From positions 3,100,001 to 3,164,000 of the forward strand of contig JAUDYN010000001.1 in the NCBI GenBank assembly GCA_030407005.1: a stretch of DNA of 64,000 nt. Direction: 5' to 3'. The stretch comes from Desarmillaria ectypa (lineage: Eukaryota; Basidiomycota; Agaricomycetes; Agaricales; Physalacriaceae). Under the pieces are notes generated by a model that saw only the letters and a list, made by a program, of their open reading frames with translations, ran no database searches and was not told the origin of the DNA. Below are positions 14,359 through 25,444 of this stretch, piece after piece. Every line of letters begins with the position of its first letter. The stretch's first letter is position 1. Both the position numbers and the translations under genes were made by a program.

Positions 14359-15517
14359 ATGTTTGCCGATAATGACTTCAGCGTGAACCAGTACATCCCT
14401 ACAAAGTTCACTCCTTCCCGCCATCCTGGTCTTTGCTTCAACGATGGAAACATCGCTATTCTCGCCGGCCAATACTACTTTCTCGTTCATCAAGGATTGC
14501 TCTGTCGTCATTCTCCCGCTTTAGACTGTGCTATCAAGTCTCTTGATTCTACCTGTTCGTCAGCCCATCTAGAAGGCCACCCGGTGCTTCGCCTCAACGA
14601 TAGCCCAGACGAGATGTATCACTTCTTGTCCGCTTTGTATGATGGAGTGTCAGTATTACTGCAATAGTGTCCTAGGACCTGCACGGTCTTCTAACCAAAC
14701 TCCGCAGATCTCATATCAAGTACACCAACAAGACATTTTCGGAAGTTTCATCACTGCTTCGCCTTTGCACCCATTACCAAGTTGGTCATCTTCGCCAAGA
14801 TCTGCTTCGAGGTTTATCGGCTACCTGGCCCACAACGCTTGAAGGCTGGGATGCTCGCGAAGCAGCTGCAACGAATGTGGCAGGATTATATGAGCCGCAC
14901 GAGAAATACCCACACCCTATGTTAGTTTCCGTTGTCATGCTATTTTAATCATCGCTGACAACTAATGTAGTCTTGTCATCAACTTGTCTTGCGATATAAG
15001 CGCACACGAGATTTTACCATCTGCTTTCTACGATCTCTCTCGTTCTCCTCCAAGTGCTATCGTCGAAGGATTCAGAGCCTCTGGTGTCGGATTCTCGTCG
15101 GTGCATGTCCTATCGAGTGACTGTCTGGTGAGCTTGCTGAAGGGAAGAGAACACGCATCTCGGTTCCTATCGACTTTCATCGTCAATCAGCTAGAAGGAA
15201 GGGCGCCTGCTTCCGAATGCATCTATCGGCAACAATTAGACACCACACGCCAGCGCGCATGTCAAGCGGCCTTCGAGGCGATTACCTTTGAGATTCTTCG
15301 TGATGCCAATGGTGTCGTTTGTCACCGCAGTTCCGACCCACTATTCGCCATCATGGATGCAGAGCTGATACAGACAACTTACGACAGACAGAGCACCAGC
15401 CTTCGCCCCTGTGAATATTGTAGGTCAGAGTTCAGTTCTATAGTTGACGCGGCTAGGACGGAGTTTTGGCGCTTACTACCGGAGTGGTTTGGTATTGACG
15501 TACCTTCTTGGGGCTGA
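14359..15517 (+). CDS. BTB/POZ-domain protein of the agaricomycete type
   Basis: The protein starts MFADNDFSVNQYIPTKFTPS. Residues about 25-95 look like a divergent BTB domain: DGNIAILAGQYYFLVHQGLL, CRHSPALDCAIKSL, GHPVLRLNDSPDEMYHFLSA and LYDG. After an intron ending CTCCGCAG the frame continues SHIKYTNKTFSEVSSLLRLC and THYQVGHLRQDLLRGL, typical of the BTB-adjacent helices. A second intron near 14923-14971 precedes LVINLSCDISAHEILPSAFY. A cysteine pair CEYC lies near the C-terminus, and the protein ends GIDVPSWG. Such proteins are greatly expanded in Agaricomycetes and have no assigned function. It lies head-to-head with the RGG-box gene, with 293 bp between starts. Confidence 0.8.
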
Positions 15518-16103
15518 CGATATATCCTGTACTTTCAGCTTAATACAAATTCCGTCTTACTACTTTCATCGATCTCGGTGTGTCCTTGTACATGCTTGAT
15601 ATCAATTTAGCCTGATTGTATGCCCTCGATAGTCGCTGTGATCATTGATCAGGGCGGCTCGGAAAGCGATGCGCGTCCTTCACTCAGTTTGATGTAACAT
15701 CATCTCGTACGTGTTACATCTGTTCATCGTGTTCCTGTGATCTATGAGCGGTGTTCAGTAGCAAGCGTCAACCCTATGTCTGAATCGTGCATTTAATGTC
15801 TTTGGGCGTACTATCCCTCTAGCGCTGTCACTGTTTCACGGATTTACGCATCGTCTCAGGTGCCGTTCTCCCTCTAATCAACCAACGACTTCAGCCATGG
15901 TGATCCATAATTAAAATGATGTTTTCTTGACTTCTATACAGGACCAGAGAGACAACTACGTTGGATGACCTTATCAGCCATTCTTTTAAATGAAAGGTCT
16001 AGTGGTTCACCGTCCTGGCATCCCTGTTTTGTTACCCTCTCAGTCCATGTTTTAAACTCAGTGCCGCTATATAGATCGTATTCCGAAGCTTTTACTCGTT
16101 ACA
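15518..16103. other. Intergenic stretch with a short perfect inverted repeat
   Basis: About 590 bases without a supportable gene. An 8-bp perfect inverted repeat, GATGTAAC at 15691-15698 and GTTACATC at 15713-15720, could form a hairpin or a dyad binding site. The 3' part should contain the promoter of the first C2H2 gene. Confidence 0.4.
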
Positions 16104-17148
16104 ATGTCTCGCCGTGTCCCTCCCTCAAAAGACAGTGTATCGCTGCCTCCGATTTCCCAGATATTCAGTGCGTTGTATTTTCGAAAGATACGTGCTTGCA
16201 CTGATTTTTGAATATAGATATACCCCCAGGTCAGCCCCAGACCTCTGCGTCACTGTCGCATATCACTGGCAATGGATATGGAGTGTATACTTCCCACATA
16301 CCGAACGAATCGCAGGCACGTTTTGGCCATCTCAAAATTCCATGGTGACTGACTTCTTCCTTATTCTCTTTCGGCCAACAGTCTCGGAGGCATTCTTGTA
16401 CAGCTCACAGTCGCGGTGGTCCCCAGCCATACACGCTTCCAAACTCAGGGGGCTCTTCATACTACGATCCAGGCTCGGTTGGCCGATCATCAGTGCACTC
16501 TGTGCCAGGTGCACCTTACTATGGCAGCTCGTACCCTACACAAGCTGAAACAATGCCCGCGGGAAACCCTTCACACTGCAATTCATACGGCAATTATCCC
16601 TCGGGTAGCTATCCGTCTGGAAGCTCGGACTACAGGTGCCAAGCTGCTCCTGCAGCGACCAATCCCCGCTACGTTATTCCCGGACAGGGGGCTCCCCTGG
16701 CCATATATCCCGGGCAGCCAGCCTACCCAGTCTCACGGATCAACGATTCTTCGTCACATAGTGGTCGGGCTGAAGGAGGAGACTCCCCCTCGCGCTCTCG
16801 TGAAGGGTACACAGATGACTCCACAAACAAGATGAGGTACGAATGCAGCTACTGTGGCAAGGGATTTAGTCGTCCGAGTGCTTTAAAGGTGAGTTCGTAA
16901 TGTTGCAACGTTGATGGATAATTTGATGTATGGTTTCACCACTAGATCCATGTTATTTCTCACACAGGGGATAAAGGTTGGTGTTGGCACAACTAATGGT
17001 ATGCTTTGTCTGATTCTTCTCTACAGATTTCGTCTGTCCGGAGGAATCATGTCGACGAAGATTCGGTATTCGAAGCAACATGTTACGACACATACGACTT
17101 GTCCACCAAAACATGCATACCCCGAGTGAGTTCGATGGGGCGGAATGA
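16104..17148 (+). CDS. C2H2 zinc-finger protein, copy 1 of a tandem pair
   Basis: Probable DNA-binding regulator. The start reads MSRRVPPSKDSVSLPPISQI, followed by an intron. The second exon (IPPGQPQTSASLSHITGNGY) is joined to the next (SRRHSCTAHSRGGPQPYTLP) in frame only by an intron 16316-16381 with a GC donor. The middle is a low-complexity Ser/Tyr/Pro/Gly region. Two fingers close the protein. Finger 1 is CSYCGKGFSRPSALK, then after an intron IHVISH. Finger 2 is CPEESCRRRFGIRSNMLRHI, continuing to RLVH. Spacings are C-x2-C-x12-H-x3-H and C-x4-C-x12-H-x4-H. Introns fall inside finger 1 and at the linker GDK/DFVC. The stop is at 17146-17148. The paralogue at 18054-19042 has the same finger layout and shares an LPxIxxIF motif near its N-terminus. 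Confidence 0.8.
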
Positions 17149-18053
17149 TCGTGATGGACGAATGCCCGGTAGAAATTTTTGATGCTAACAAGAGGTTAAT
17201 CAAGAACTGTCTATGGAGCACTTCAAGTTCAATGTCAGGGAACTAGACGAATTGTAGATAATGGACAAGTTCCACGTCATAGAATCATGATACACATGTG
17301 TTTTTCACGATACTTAGGCAATCACATATAATCATTTAGGTACATTACCAGTGCATCAATTATTATTGGTATGCTAGGTCGTCTTCGTCGGATACCTTGG
17401 AAGGGTCGCTCTGGCTCGTCATGACGGAACGTCGGATTACGGCAAGGCATCTTGAAGGAGTTATTGTGTGCTTTAAGAGCACAAGTGATGAGCGTTGATG
17501 GGCAGTCAATCACATCACGGAACCGTAGTGCACTAAAGGAGAACTTTTGCTGCAGCCCCGTCATCGTCGGCGGTAAGCGGCGGAGCTTCGGGTTAACTCA
17601 GCAAGTACCTAATTGCACCAAAGATTTTTTGATACTTGGGATTTTTTCGGTTTGATGCAACACAGCAGGGAATTTTTATTTGCAGGCAAGCAACAGTTGC
17701 TCTGATCTTGACAAAACATCTCTCCTGGACACCAACATATCCCAACTGCCCAACATCGTTCGGGTGGACCTCACATGGGTTGCACGTGTCTAGCGCGCTG
17801 GTGCCCAGATACAACATCAGTGAAGTTATTCCTACGGATTTCAAAACGCGGTGCTCCTTGACAAAGTTTGCGCTTCAGGAAGCTATTCAGACCGAATACC
17901 CATGCCAACGCTTTGATGTCTTTGGATCTCAAATCCTATACCTAGTAGACGACTCTGTTTCATGTGCCTCATTGAGGTTAACTGAATTTCACAGCTATAT
18001 ATGTGCAGAGGTGTGAGTTGGATCCATTCTATCCAACTTTCCTTTCTGCGATA
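17149..18053. other. Spacer between the two C2H2 paralogues
   Basis: About 905 bases. Several open frames of 60-126 codons on both strands (the longest at 17636-18016) show no recognisable similarity, no zinc-finger motif and no good splice context. The final part should hold the promoter of copy 2. Confidence 0.45.
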
Positions 18054-19042
18054 ATGTACTACGACCGCACCATTTTCCCGGGGCATACTTCCAACGATGA
18101 CGAACGACCTGTGGTTTTGCCCTCAATCGGCCGCATTTTTGGTAAGTCCTTGCCATCTGTTATCTCAGGGAAAACAAATACACAACACTCATTATGTCTG
18201 TAGACGGTGTCCCAAGGCGCGGTCCCCCTGAACTGACATTGCCGCCTCTGAGAGACGCTCAGAGACCTTCTCGGTCGGAAACATGGCCCCATTATACACA
18301 GTCCAACGTGCATGTACGTTTATACTCCTTTTAAACTATAATTACATTCTGATAAAGACAACTATCTTATTAGGAATATCCTTCTAGAACAGCCACGCAA
18401 TCCTATTATCTACAGACAAGGGAGACACGTTCTTCAAGTCCCCCCGACCCGTATGTTTCTGCATACGAAACTGATAGAGCTGTGCGCAAAGCCAGGTCCT
18501 ACCCGTCAGGAGGTCGCTCACAACAACCTGAATATTACAACCCTTCAGGAACTGGCTGGCGAAAAATGAGGTCTCCATCGCCTTACGATTACCCTTCCGA
18601 ACAGCAAGCACGAAGATATGACCCCATTGCCACTCATCGCCGTGCACTTTCCTACTCTGAGGTTCAGCGCTCCCGCACCCCGAGCCCCGAGCTTTCCAGG
18701 AGACCAGCGTACGATCAACCGTCCTTTAAACAGTCCTCCTCGTCACCGTCTTCCAGCAAGCACGCGTGTGGCTACTGCGGAAAGAGATTCAGCCGTCCCA
18801 GCGGGCTCAAAATTCACTTAACCACTCACACCGGGGACAAACGTCAGTGATCATTCTTTTTCCTTGCTGCTCCTTCTCATGGTTCTGTTCGACTAGCATA
18901 CATCTGCCCTGAAGACGGCTGCGGTCGTGCGTTCAGTGTTCGCAGTAACATGCGTCGTCACGGTCGTATCGTACATCATATTATACCCGAGGGCCAAACA
19001 GCTTCAGAGTCCGGTGATGATACTCGCAGCAGGGATGAGTGA
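18054..19042 (+). CDS. C2H2 zinc-finger protein, copy 2 of a tandem pair
   Basis: Start MYYDRTIFPGHTSNDDERPV leads to VVLPSIGRIF, which parallels LPPISQIF in copy 1. Introns begin at GTAAGTCC after GRIF and at GTACGTTT after TQSNVH. A long Ser/Pro/Tyr/Arg-rich middle follows. Finger 1 is uninterrupted here: CGYCGKRFSRPSGLKIHLTT, then H. An intron at GDK/PYIC splits the linker at the same place as in copy 1. Finger 2 is CPEDGCGRAFSVRSNMRRHG, then RIVH. The tail ends SGDDTRSRDE. The two fingers match copy 1 at most positions by eye, while the middle regions differ strongly, so the fingers are under constraint. Probable nuclear DNA-binding protein; target unknown. Confidence 0.83.
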
Positions 19043-19692
19043 TCTCATCATGAGTCTTACGATAAAATCATCCTCTAATTTATTGAATATTTTGGACATT
19101 ATGTAGTTGTTTCCGCACTGTATCGATCCTTAGCTCTCCAACGCCCATGTCGGTAACCCCGTGTAGCTCATAGCTGTTTGTTTGTCTTTCCTATACCGCA
19201 GCGGGTATCGTGGACATTCATATTGCGTCTGCACTTCCTGATTTGCTTCCGACATCATTTTGTGGCAATACCCCTGGCCGGGCCGAATCTATTCAAAACG
19301 TCTTGAAAAACTTCGGTAAAACTCCTTTATGGGTCCCCCTGATTTACGTGCGCTGTGGCCTCATTTTCACCAGCAAGTATCGATATCCTTCAGCTCTGAA
19401 AGCTTTCACTGACCTACCAGTGGGCGATCATGGCCAGTGATTAGAATCGCGTTCCTATATGGGGTAGCCCTGTGGCCGTGGCGCGATCAGCCGAAAGAAA
19501 TCCAGGCAAGCTTAAATTTCACGCAGTATGCTGCGCTGGGACAATGGGCATGACGCACCGCATTATAAAAACCGTTTCAAGTAAAAAAGCCATGATGAAT
19601 CTGTTCGCACGCAACCCCCGCAGCCTTTAGAACTTCCCAGTCGCCCTCGGGCCCTCTCTCCTCATTCTTTTTACCTTTGATAATCATATACA
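19043..19692. other. Intergenic stretch, no gene seen
   Basis: About 650 bases; the only open frame of note (19210-19440, 76 codons) is not recognisable. The last 150 bases, pyrimidine-rich just before 19680, are the likely promoter and leader of the serine-rich membrane protein. Confidence 0.45.
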
Positions 19693-20851
19693 ATGGTCCC
19701 CCTATGGTTTATTTGGCCTCTGGCCCTAATTCTCACCGCTGGACCATCTGCCACCCATGCCTTGGTTCTCGAGTAAGCCGTATTTGGTCGTGTCTGTGCT
19801 GTCTTTACCGTGCTAATGCATTTTCATAGTGCCCGACAGGGTACAACGACATTGGATGTTACGACAACTACGTCCTCCACATCTTCGTCAACATCAAGCC
19901 GGACATCAACGACACCTACAACTTCTACGATGGGTTCTTCCTCGTCTTCCTCGTCTTCCTCATCCCCTTCCTCCACCGGTACAGGCTCTGCCAGTTCAAG
20001 TAGCAGCTCAAGCAGTAGTGTCAGTGCCAGTGCCAGCGGAAGCGGGTCAAGCACAGCTGTAAGCAGTACGGTTGCTCAGTCTAGTAGCACTGTCGCGTCT
20101 TCTACAACCGCCAGTGCTTCTGCAACGGAGTCTTCCTCTACCATGTCTTCAGGCTCGAGCCTTGGAGTAGGCGCTATTATCGGCATTGCAGTAGGAGTCT
20201 GTACGTGATTTTTTTTCTTTCGGATTCACGTTATTTCCGGAGCTGACACTCAGCTTTACAGTTGTAGCAGCCTGCTTCGCTTCGATCCTCTTTTCCTCGA
20301 TCCGAAAACGAAAGCACATCGCGAGGAAGAGACCCCGCGCGTCGTTTTACGATCCTAAATTCTTCGTCCCTCCTCGCAAGTCAACCGAGCCCGATCTCTC
20401 TATGACGCAATCACAGCTGAAAGGGTTCCTGGCTCCTAATGCTGCGGTAGGCAGGAGCAGATCACATCGACAGACAGACAGCATGAGGGCGTCCTCGATC
20501 CCACTTCTCCCTCTTAACCGCCGTGACGACGACGCATCTCATGGGGGCGATTCAAACGTATACGCAACACTACCCTCTTTGCCTCCTCGCGCGTCGGTAG
20601 ATCATGAGCGTGACGAAGATACTTCGACGTCTGACCCTTCATGGCTTAGCCATGACCACTATCCGTCTCCATACATAGATAATGCTGGCGAGCCGCCCTC
20701 AGCCGCGCAATCTACGGTCTTTTCCCCGACACCCGAGCTTGGATATCGTCCGATTAGTACTATAGACCAAGCGGACTTTTCCTTGAAGGCGATACAGGAT
20801 ACCCTGGATAAAGCCAAACGTAATTCTACCTCCCCTGCAACGGGAGTGTAA
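19693..20851 (+). CDS. Serine/threonine-rich type I single-pass membrane protein (stress-sensor-like)
   Basis: Start MVPLWFIWPLALILTAGPSA is a clear signal peptide, probably cleaved near ATHA. An intron follows at GTAAGCC. The extracellular part is about 110 residues, almost entirely Ser, Thr, Ala and Gly, and likely heavily O-mannosylated. A transmembrane helix reads SLGVGAIIGIAVGVF and, after an intron near 20201-20261, VAACFASILFSSI. The stop-transfer cluster RKRKHIARKRPRA follows, then a cytosolic tail of about 170 residues ending SPATGV. This architecture (signal peptide, serine-rich stalk, one helix, cytosolic tail) resembles fungal Mid2/WSC wall-stress sensors, but no WSC cysteine domain is present, so the function is open. 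Such proteins are frequent in Basidiomycota. Confidence 0.78.
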
Positions 20852-22524
20852 TGTTATTGCTATAATTCGTAATATCGGACTATGAAAAAACATCCATTAG
20901 AGCTATACCACGGCATCGCACATTCTCTCAGTACCATTCTTTGTATAAATAGGGCTATGTAATAAAACCTGCAGCTTATCATGACATATATGTGTGTTTG
21001 AGGGAAGGGTTGTATGAATCACCTCCTTCTCTCGGTGATCATGTAGTCGAGTAGATCTCCTTGTAACGGTACCGCATGAGGAATATAGGGTGAGAAGCCG
21101 GCCCCACATGGAGGCCAAGTACATCAATCAGTTCCCTCTCAGTCACAACACAGGACCCCCAGTAGGTCAGTACACATGTTTAGATACCCCGGGACATTTC
21201 GACGCTCGACTGAGTTCCAATGTGCTGATGCGAAGGGGAAGAAAACGAATGTGTGCAGTTCCAACTCCCAAGAACCTAATATGGTATCAGCGAAAATTCT
21301 TACCGTCCTATTCCCGCTCTCCATCACTGTATTATTGAGCTAGAACTTTGAAACTGAGGTGGAGCATACATAGACGAGATGAAGGACGCCGGGAATTCGT
21401 ACTAGGGAGAAATAACAGCAGCCTCAACACGCCAGCATGCATTGGGCAGTGCTTCCATATTCTGTTACTGTTACAAACCTGAAGCGTGGATCTGTCGCGT
21501 CCTGGGCATCCTGGATAGTAGCCAGAGACTCAATTGCCTTCAGAAAGAGCTTAGCCGTAAGAAGAACCCGTCCAGCACCGCCATTACAAGGTAGAGAGCG
21601 GCAGTATGATGAGACAGAAACCTCCACAAAAGTTCCTGTTCGAGCCCTCGTCGAGCTCAAGGATTCAGTAGACTAGCATGAGACACTCAATCGAGATGTC
21701 AGTGGCTCAGAATCATGATTAAATGACCTAGATTGAATCTGGATTTTATGAGATCTATTGATGCTCTATAAATAAGCTAGTCGATGGGCGGTAAGATCTG
21801 AATCTGTGCGGTGGCGTCGACTTTTTCGAGAAGAGACCGCTAGGTTGCTGCAGCGCCTCGCAGCAAGTTTCCAGCAGTAGAAATCGTGCCGCAGACGTGG
21901 AGACTCAAATCTCATTTAGACGACCATGGATACGCTATCATAATCTTTGCTACTAACTAAAGCTCGAACAAACATAATCACTAAGATGCACCTTTGGCGT
22001 CGGACATAGGTACCATCCTGCGCGCCTCATCCCTCTGTGAACGCCCCATCTTTGATGCCAGTGATTTCATGCAGCTCTGCCGGTATCGCCAAGCGCCTAG
22101 CATTGATCATTTGTGCTCTACGTGTACTCGAAAAGACTCGTCAATGAAGGGTGAATCAATGACAAGACGTTGGCGTCATCAATTGTGTGGGCCTTGAGAC
22201 AGTGGGTGGGCCGCAGAAATAACCGGTTGTCACTGTTAGTGTCGTCACCGACATGCATCTCGTTTTCATTCCCTAACTGGCGAGAGAAAGACGGTCACCT
22301 CCGTGAGGAACGGAAACTTCCGCATACCAATATTGTATCTGCGCGTCTATCATCGACGCCATGATTGTTGATGGACGCATCGAAATATTCTTCGTTAATT
22401 ATTGAGGCTGCCAATATCGTTTTATATTCGTTGATTTCTTATTGCGGCAGTTCTTTTGTTCCGGTACAAACGTAAGGTCCAAAAATGCTCCAGAAAGGTG
22501 CATCTCTGATGGCTACTTGCTGAC
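20852..22524. other. 1.7-kb gene-poor stretch
   Basis: Between the serine-rich membrane protein and the DUF6535 gene. Open frames are all under 85 codons, without recognisable domains or consistent splice chains. It may contain long untranslated regions, a non-coding transcript or decayed sequence; nothing more can be supported. Confidence 0.45.
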
Positions 22525-25439
22525 ATGCCGAGTATTCCCCGGCCAAGTTCGAATCCCAGTCCAGGTGTAACTCCAGCCCATTCTAGGGCACCAACTCCTC
22601 TGTTCAATCGATACCGCCAGCGTCTTGCGTACACCGAGCCGACTGATGGTCTACAGTCTCGCTCTCAGTCCAGAGCCCGTCCTGGTCGACAGTTTTCCCT
22701 TGATGTAGACGGAGAAGACCGTATCTCGAATACAGCTCGTCGAGGACCAACGGCAGTACGTTCAACGTCGTGGTTTATTCCTCAGCTTACCATCTGCAGA
22801 GATTTGCTTCTCCAGTCCACGAAAAGCAGCATTCGTTTGAAAGAGTTGAAACAGACAGTACGTATTCAGGCTCCCACGATGAGTTCGCGCCCTCATCGAT
22901 ACCCTTCTGGTAGCCATTCGTACTAAAGATGGCGCCGTAATATATCCTAGAGACCAACGGGGCGAAGAATTGGATAAAAACGCGCGCATCTGGCGCATAT
23001 ATACAGACGAGGCGCGCAAAGCCGATGCACGGATGACAGAGGGCTGGAATCGAAGCATGGATGTGCTGCTCGTTTTCGTGTGTATTCAATTTTTTCTGCA
23101 TTCCCCCCGGCTGACTATATGCTGTTAGACTGGATTATTCTCCGCCGTGCAGACAACATTCATCATCCAAACATACCAGATGATGGTCCCCAATGAGTCC
23201 GACATCACCAATTCCCTCCTTGTCCGACTGATTTCACTGCAATCTGGAAATGCAAACTTCACCGGCTTACCTACCACGTCCTCCGTACCGCCGATTCACT
23301 GGGTAAACGGGCTTTGGTTCGCGGCGTTGGCATGCAGCCTCTCCACTGCTCTCATTTCGATGCTCGCAAAACAGTGGCTACAGGCCTATGTCCCACATGT
23401 CTCTGGTACTCTACGATATCGCTCGCGCCAGCGGCAATCACGCTACATGCAGCTGGAAGCATGGCACGTTCCCGTAATTATAGATGCGCTGCCCCTTCTT
23501 TTACACATCGCGCTCCTGCTATTCTTCGTGGGCTTAATTGTTCTCATGTGGACTGCAGACCTCACGATCACCATCGCGACCTGGGTAATTGTCACTTTTG
23601 CCTACATTTTCTACCTCGCCTCCATCTGCCTCCCCTTGATGTACGATGACTGTCCGTATTATCACCCCGTCACCGATTACCTTCGTCGAGTAATAGGATC
23701 GCGACCCACCAGACGTCCAGTCACGCAAGCCAAAACTCTCCTACACGCGAAGAAAAATCCAGAAGATGGTGCCCGCAACGCAAGGTTCGTATGCCTGCAA
23801 ATTCAGCTTACCCAGCTAATAACATACTTTTTCTAGTCATAACCTAGTAAAGTCCTCAGATGCTGTGCTCGAAGATGTTTTGGACGCCTCGGCATTAGTA
23901 TGGCTCTTCTCCAAATCGGCCGACACCGACGTCGTTTCCGCCGCCTTGCAAACTCTGGCAGGATTGCCCCGAGATTTCTCTGCCCTTAACATCCTCCGTG
24001 AAGCCGGCGCATTGGCTCTTGTGGAACAAGGTTTCCAGGACTGCTTTCATAAGGACACTACTGTGGATTTGCAATGGCACTTGATCGATGCTGAGGGAGC
24101 AGAGCTGTATTGCAGGGCATGGATACAGCTGACTCGAGGAACATCTGAGCAGTGGCCTTTGGAGATCATCGAACCTCTGTGGCTACTTCAAGACTCCAAA
24201 CTGCACCCTGATGCCGCTGCTATAGCATCTTGTGCTGTGGCACTTTCCTCCTTTGAATCTCAAGTGTCGCAGTGGGAGCTGTTAGCGTATCTCTCCAAAT
24301 GTGCATCAGGCGAATTGCAACTATCTCAAGCAACTCAGTGTTGCTTGTTGGATAGCATCATTGAATGCATGGTTCTTTGGGAGATGCCTGCAGCCGTCAT
24401 TGAGGAGACAACGATTCGAGCGATCCCCACCTTGCTGCGAATTCTGTACCTCACTGGCGACTTGCCTACTTCCAACCTTCGGAGTGCAGCTGCACTGGCC
24501 CTCTATGTGTTTACTCGTGGCCCGGTAAATTTGACGGATTACAGGAATGAAGACAGGCGGAGGGCTGATTACTGCGAGCTCACTCTAGAATCCCTCTCAG
24601 CGCTCGTCGAAGCACCAGAACGGTTTGGCGTCCGTGATACTTTGATGGACATAACTTCACAAGAATTATGTCGCTTGGCCGCATCCATCATTGCTCAGTC
24701 CGAAAGGTTTCCACAGCCTTTAAGAGAAATCGCCAGGTCCAGCCTATCGCAACTTTTCATCGACGGCAAAATTAGAGTAGGGGTCGTTCCGGATTCCGTG
24801 CTTTCCGATGTGCTGAGATTGCTATACCCACCATTCCGTGTTCCCGATGCCAGGAGACCTCTGTTTGTTATTACCTTAGTCGGAACGTTGGAAATAACTT
24901 CCCATCCCGACATCACTAGTTGGTCAGTTAGACTGCTGGAAATCTTGTTGCATCGATGTTCAGTCGACGTATTGAAAGCGTTTACTGACAGCAACGGCAT
25001 AAATGCTGTTCTTCGTGCAACAAAAATTGGTTTGGTGGACAGTCGTCGGCTCCAAATTGACAGTCTAAGGACAATGTGTGCCTTCGTTGATAGCAGCACC
25101 TGTCTGCATATCGAAGGAAAGCAGGATGCTATACTGAATAACCAATTCAACCTTGTCTTCGAGTCCAACTTCTTCGATACCCTCGTCTCTGTAATAGCGG
25201 AGCGACGCTGGTGGCTATTCGAGGTGAGCGGCCATTGGATGCCAGCACTGGTTCAACTATGCCGAATCCGTCCACACGAAGATGTTTGGAAGATTGTGGT
25301 CAAGGTTTTCCGAGACTTTGCGGAAAGAAACGTCGGTGAGGACGGATACATGGAGACCTTGCGCCACTTGGATACTATGACGGAGCTGTATGGGCATACT
25401 GGAAATGGGTCCGTCCAAGAGATAGACGATGTTGCGTGA
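22525..25439 (+). CDS. DUF6535 multi-pass membrane protein with long helical C-terminus
   Basis: Agaricomycete DUF6535 family, function unknown. The N-terminus (MPSIPRPSSNPSPGVTPAHS) is disordered. The family entry reads YPRDQRGEELDKNARIWRIY, then MTEGWNRSMDVLLVF; an intron GTGTGTATT...TGTTAG; then TGLFSAVQTTFIIQTYQMMV. The next conserved block is WVNGLWFAALACSLSTALIS followed by MLAKQWLQAYVP, and two to three further helices (IALLLFFVGLIVLMW; WVIVTFAYIFYLASICLPLM). After an intron that reads NA/SHNLVKSS, a single exon of about 525 residues looks like an alpha-helical repeat solenoid, ending at 25437-25439. Exon boundaries between 22745 and 22950 are uncertain: the frames there close only with an intron whose acceptor is weak. 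The stop codon is 5 bp from that of the gamma-tubulin complex gene on the opposite strand. Confidence 0.8.
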
Positions 25440-25444
25440 CGTCC

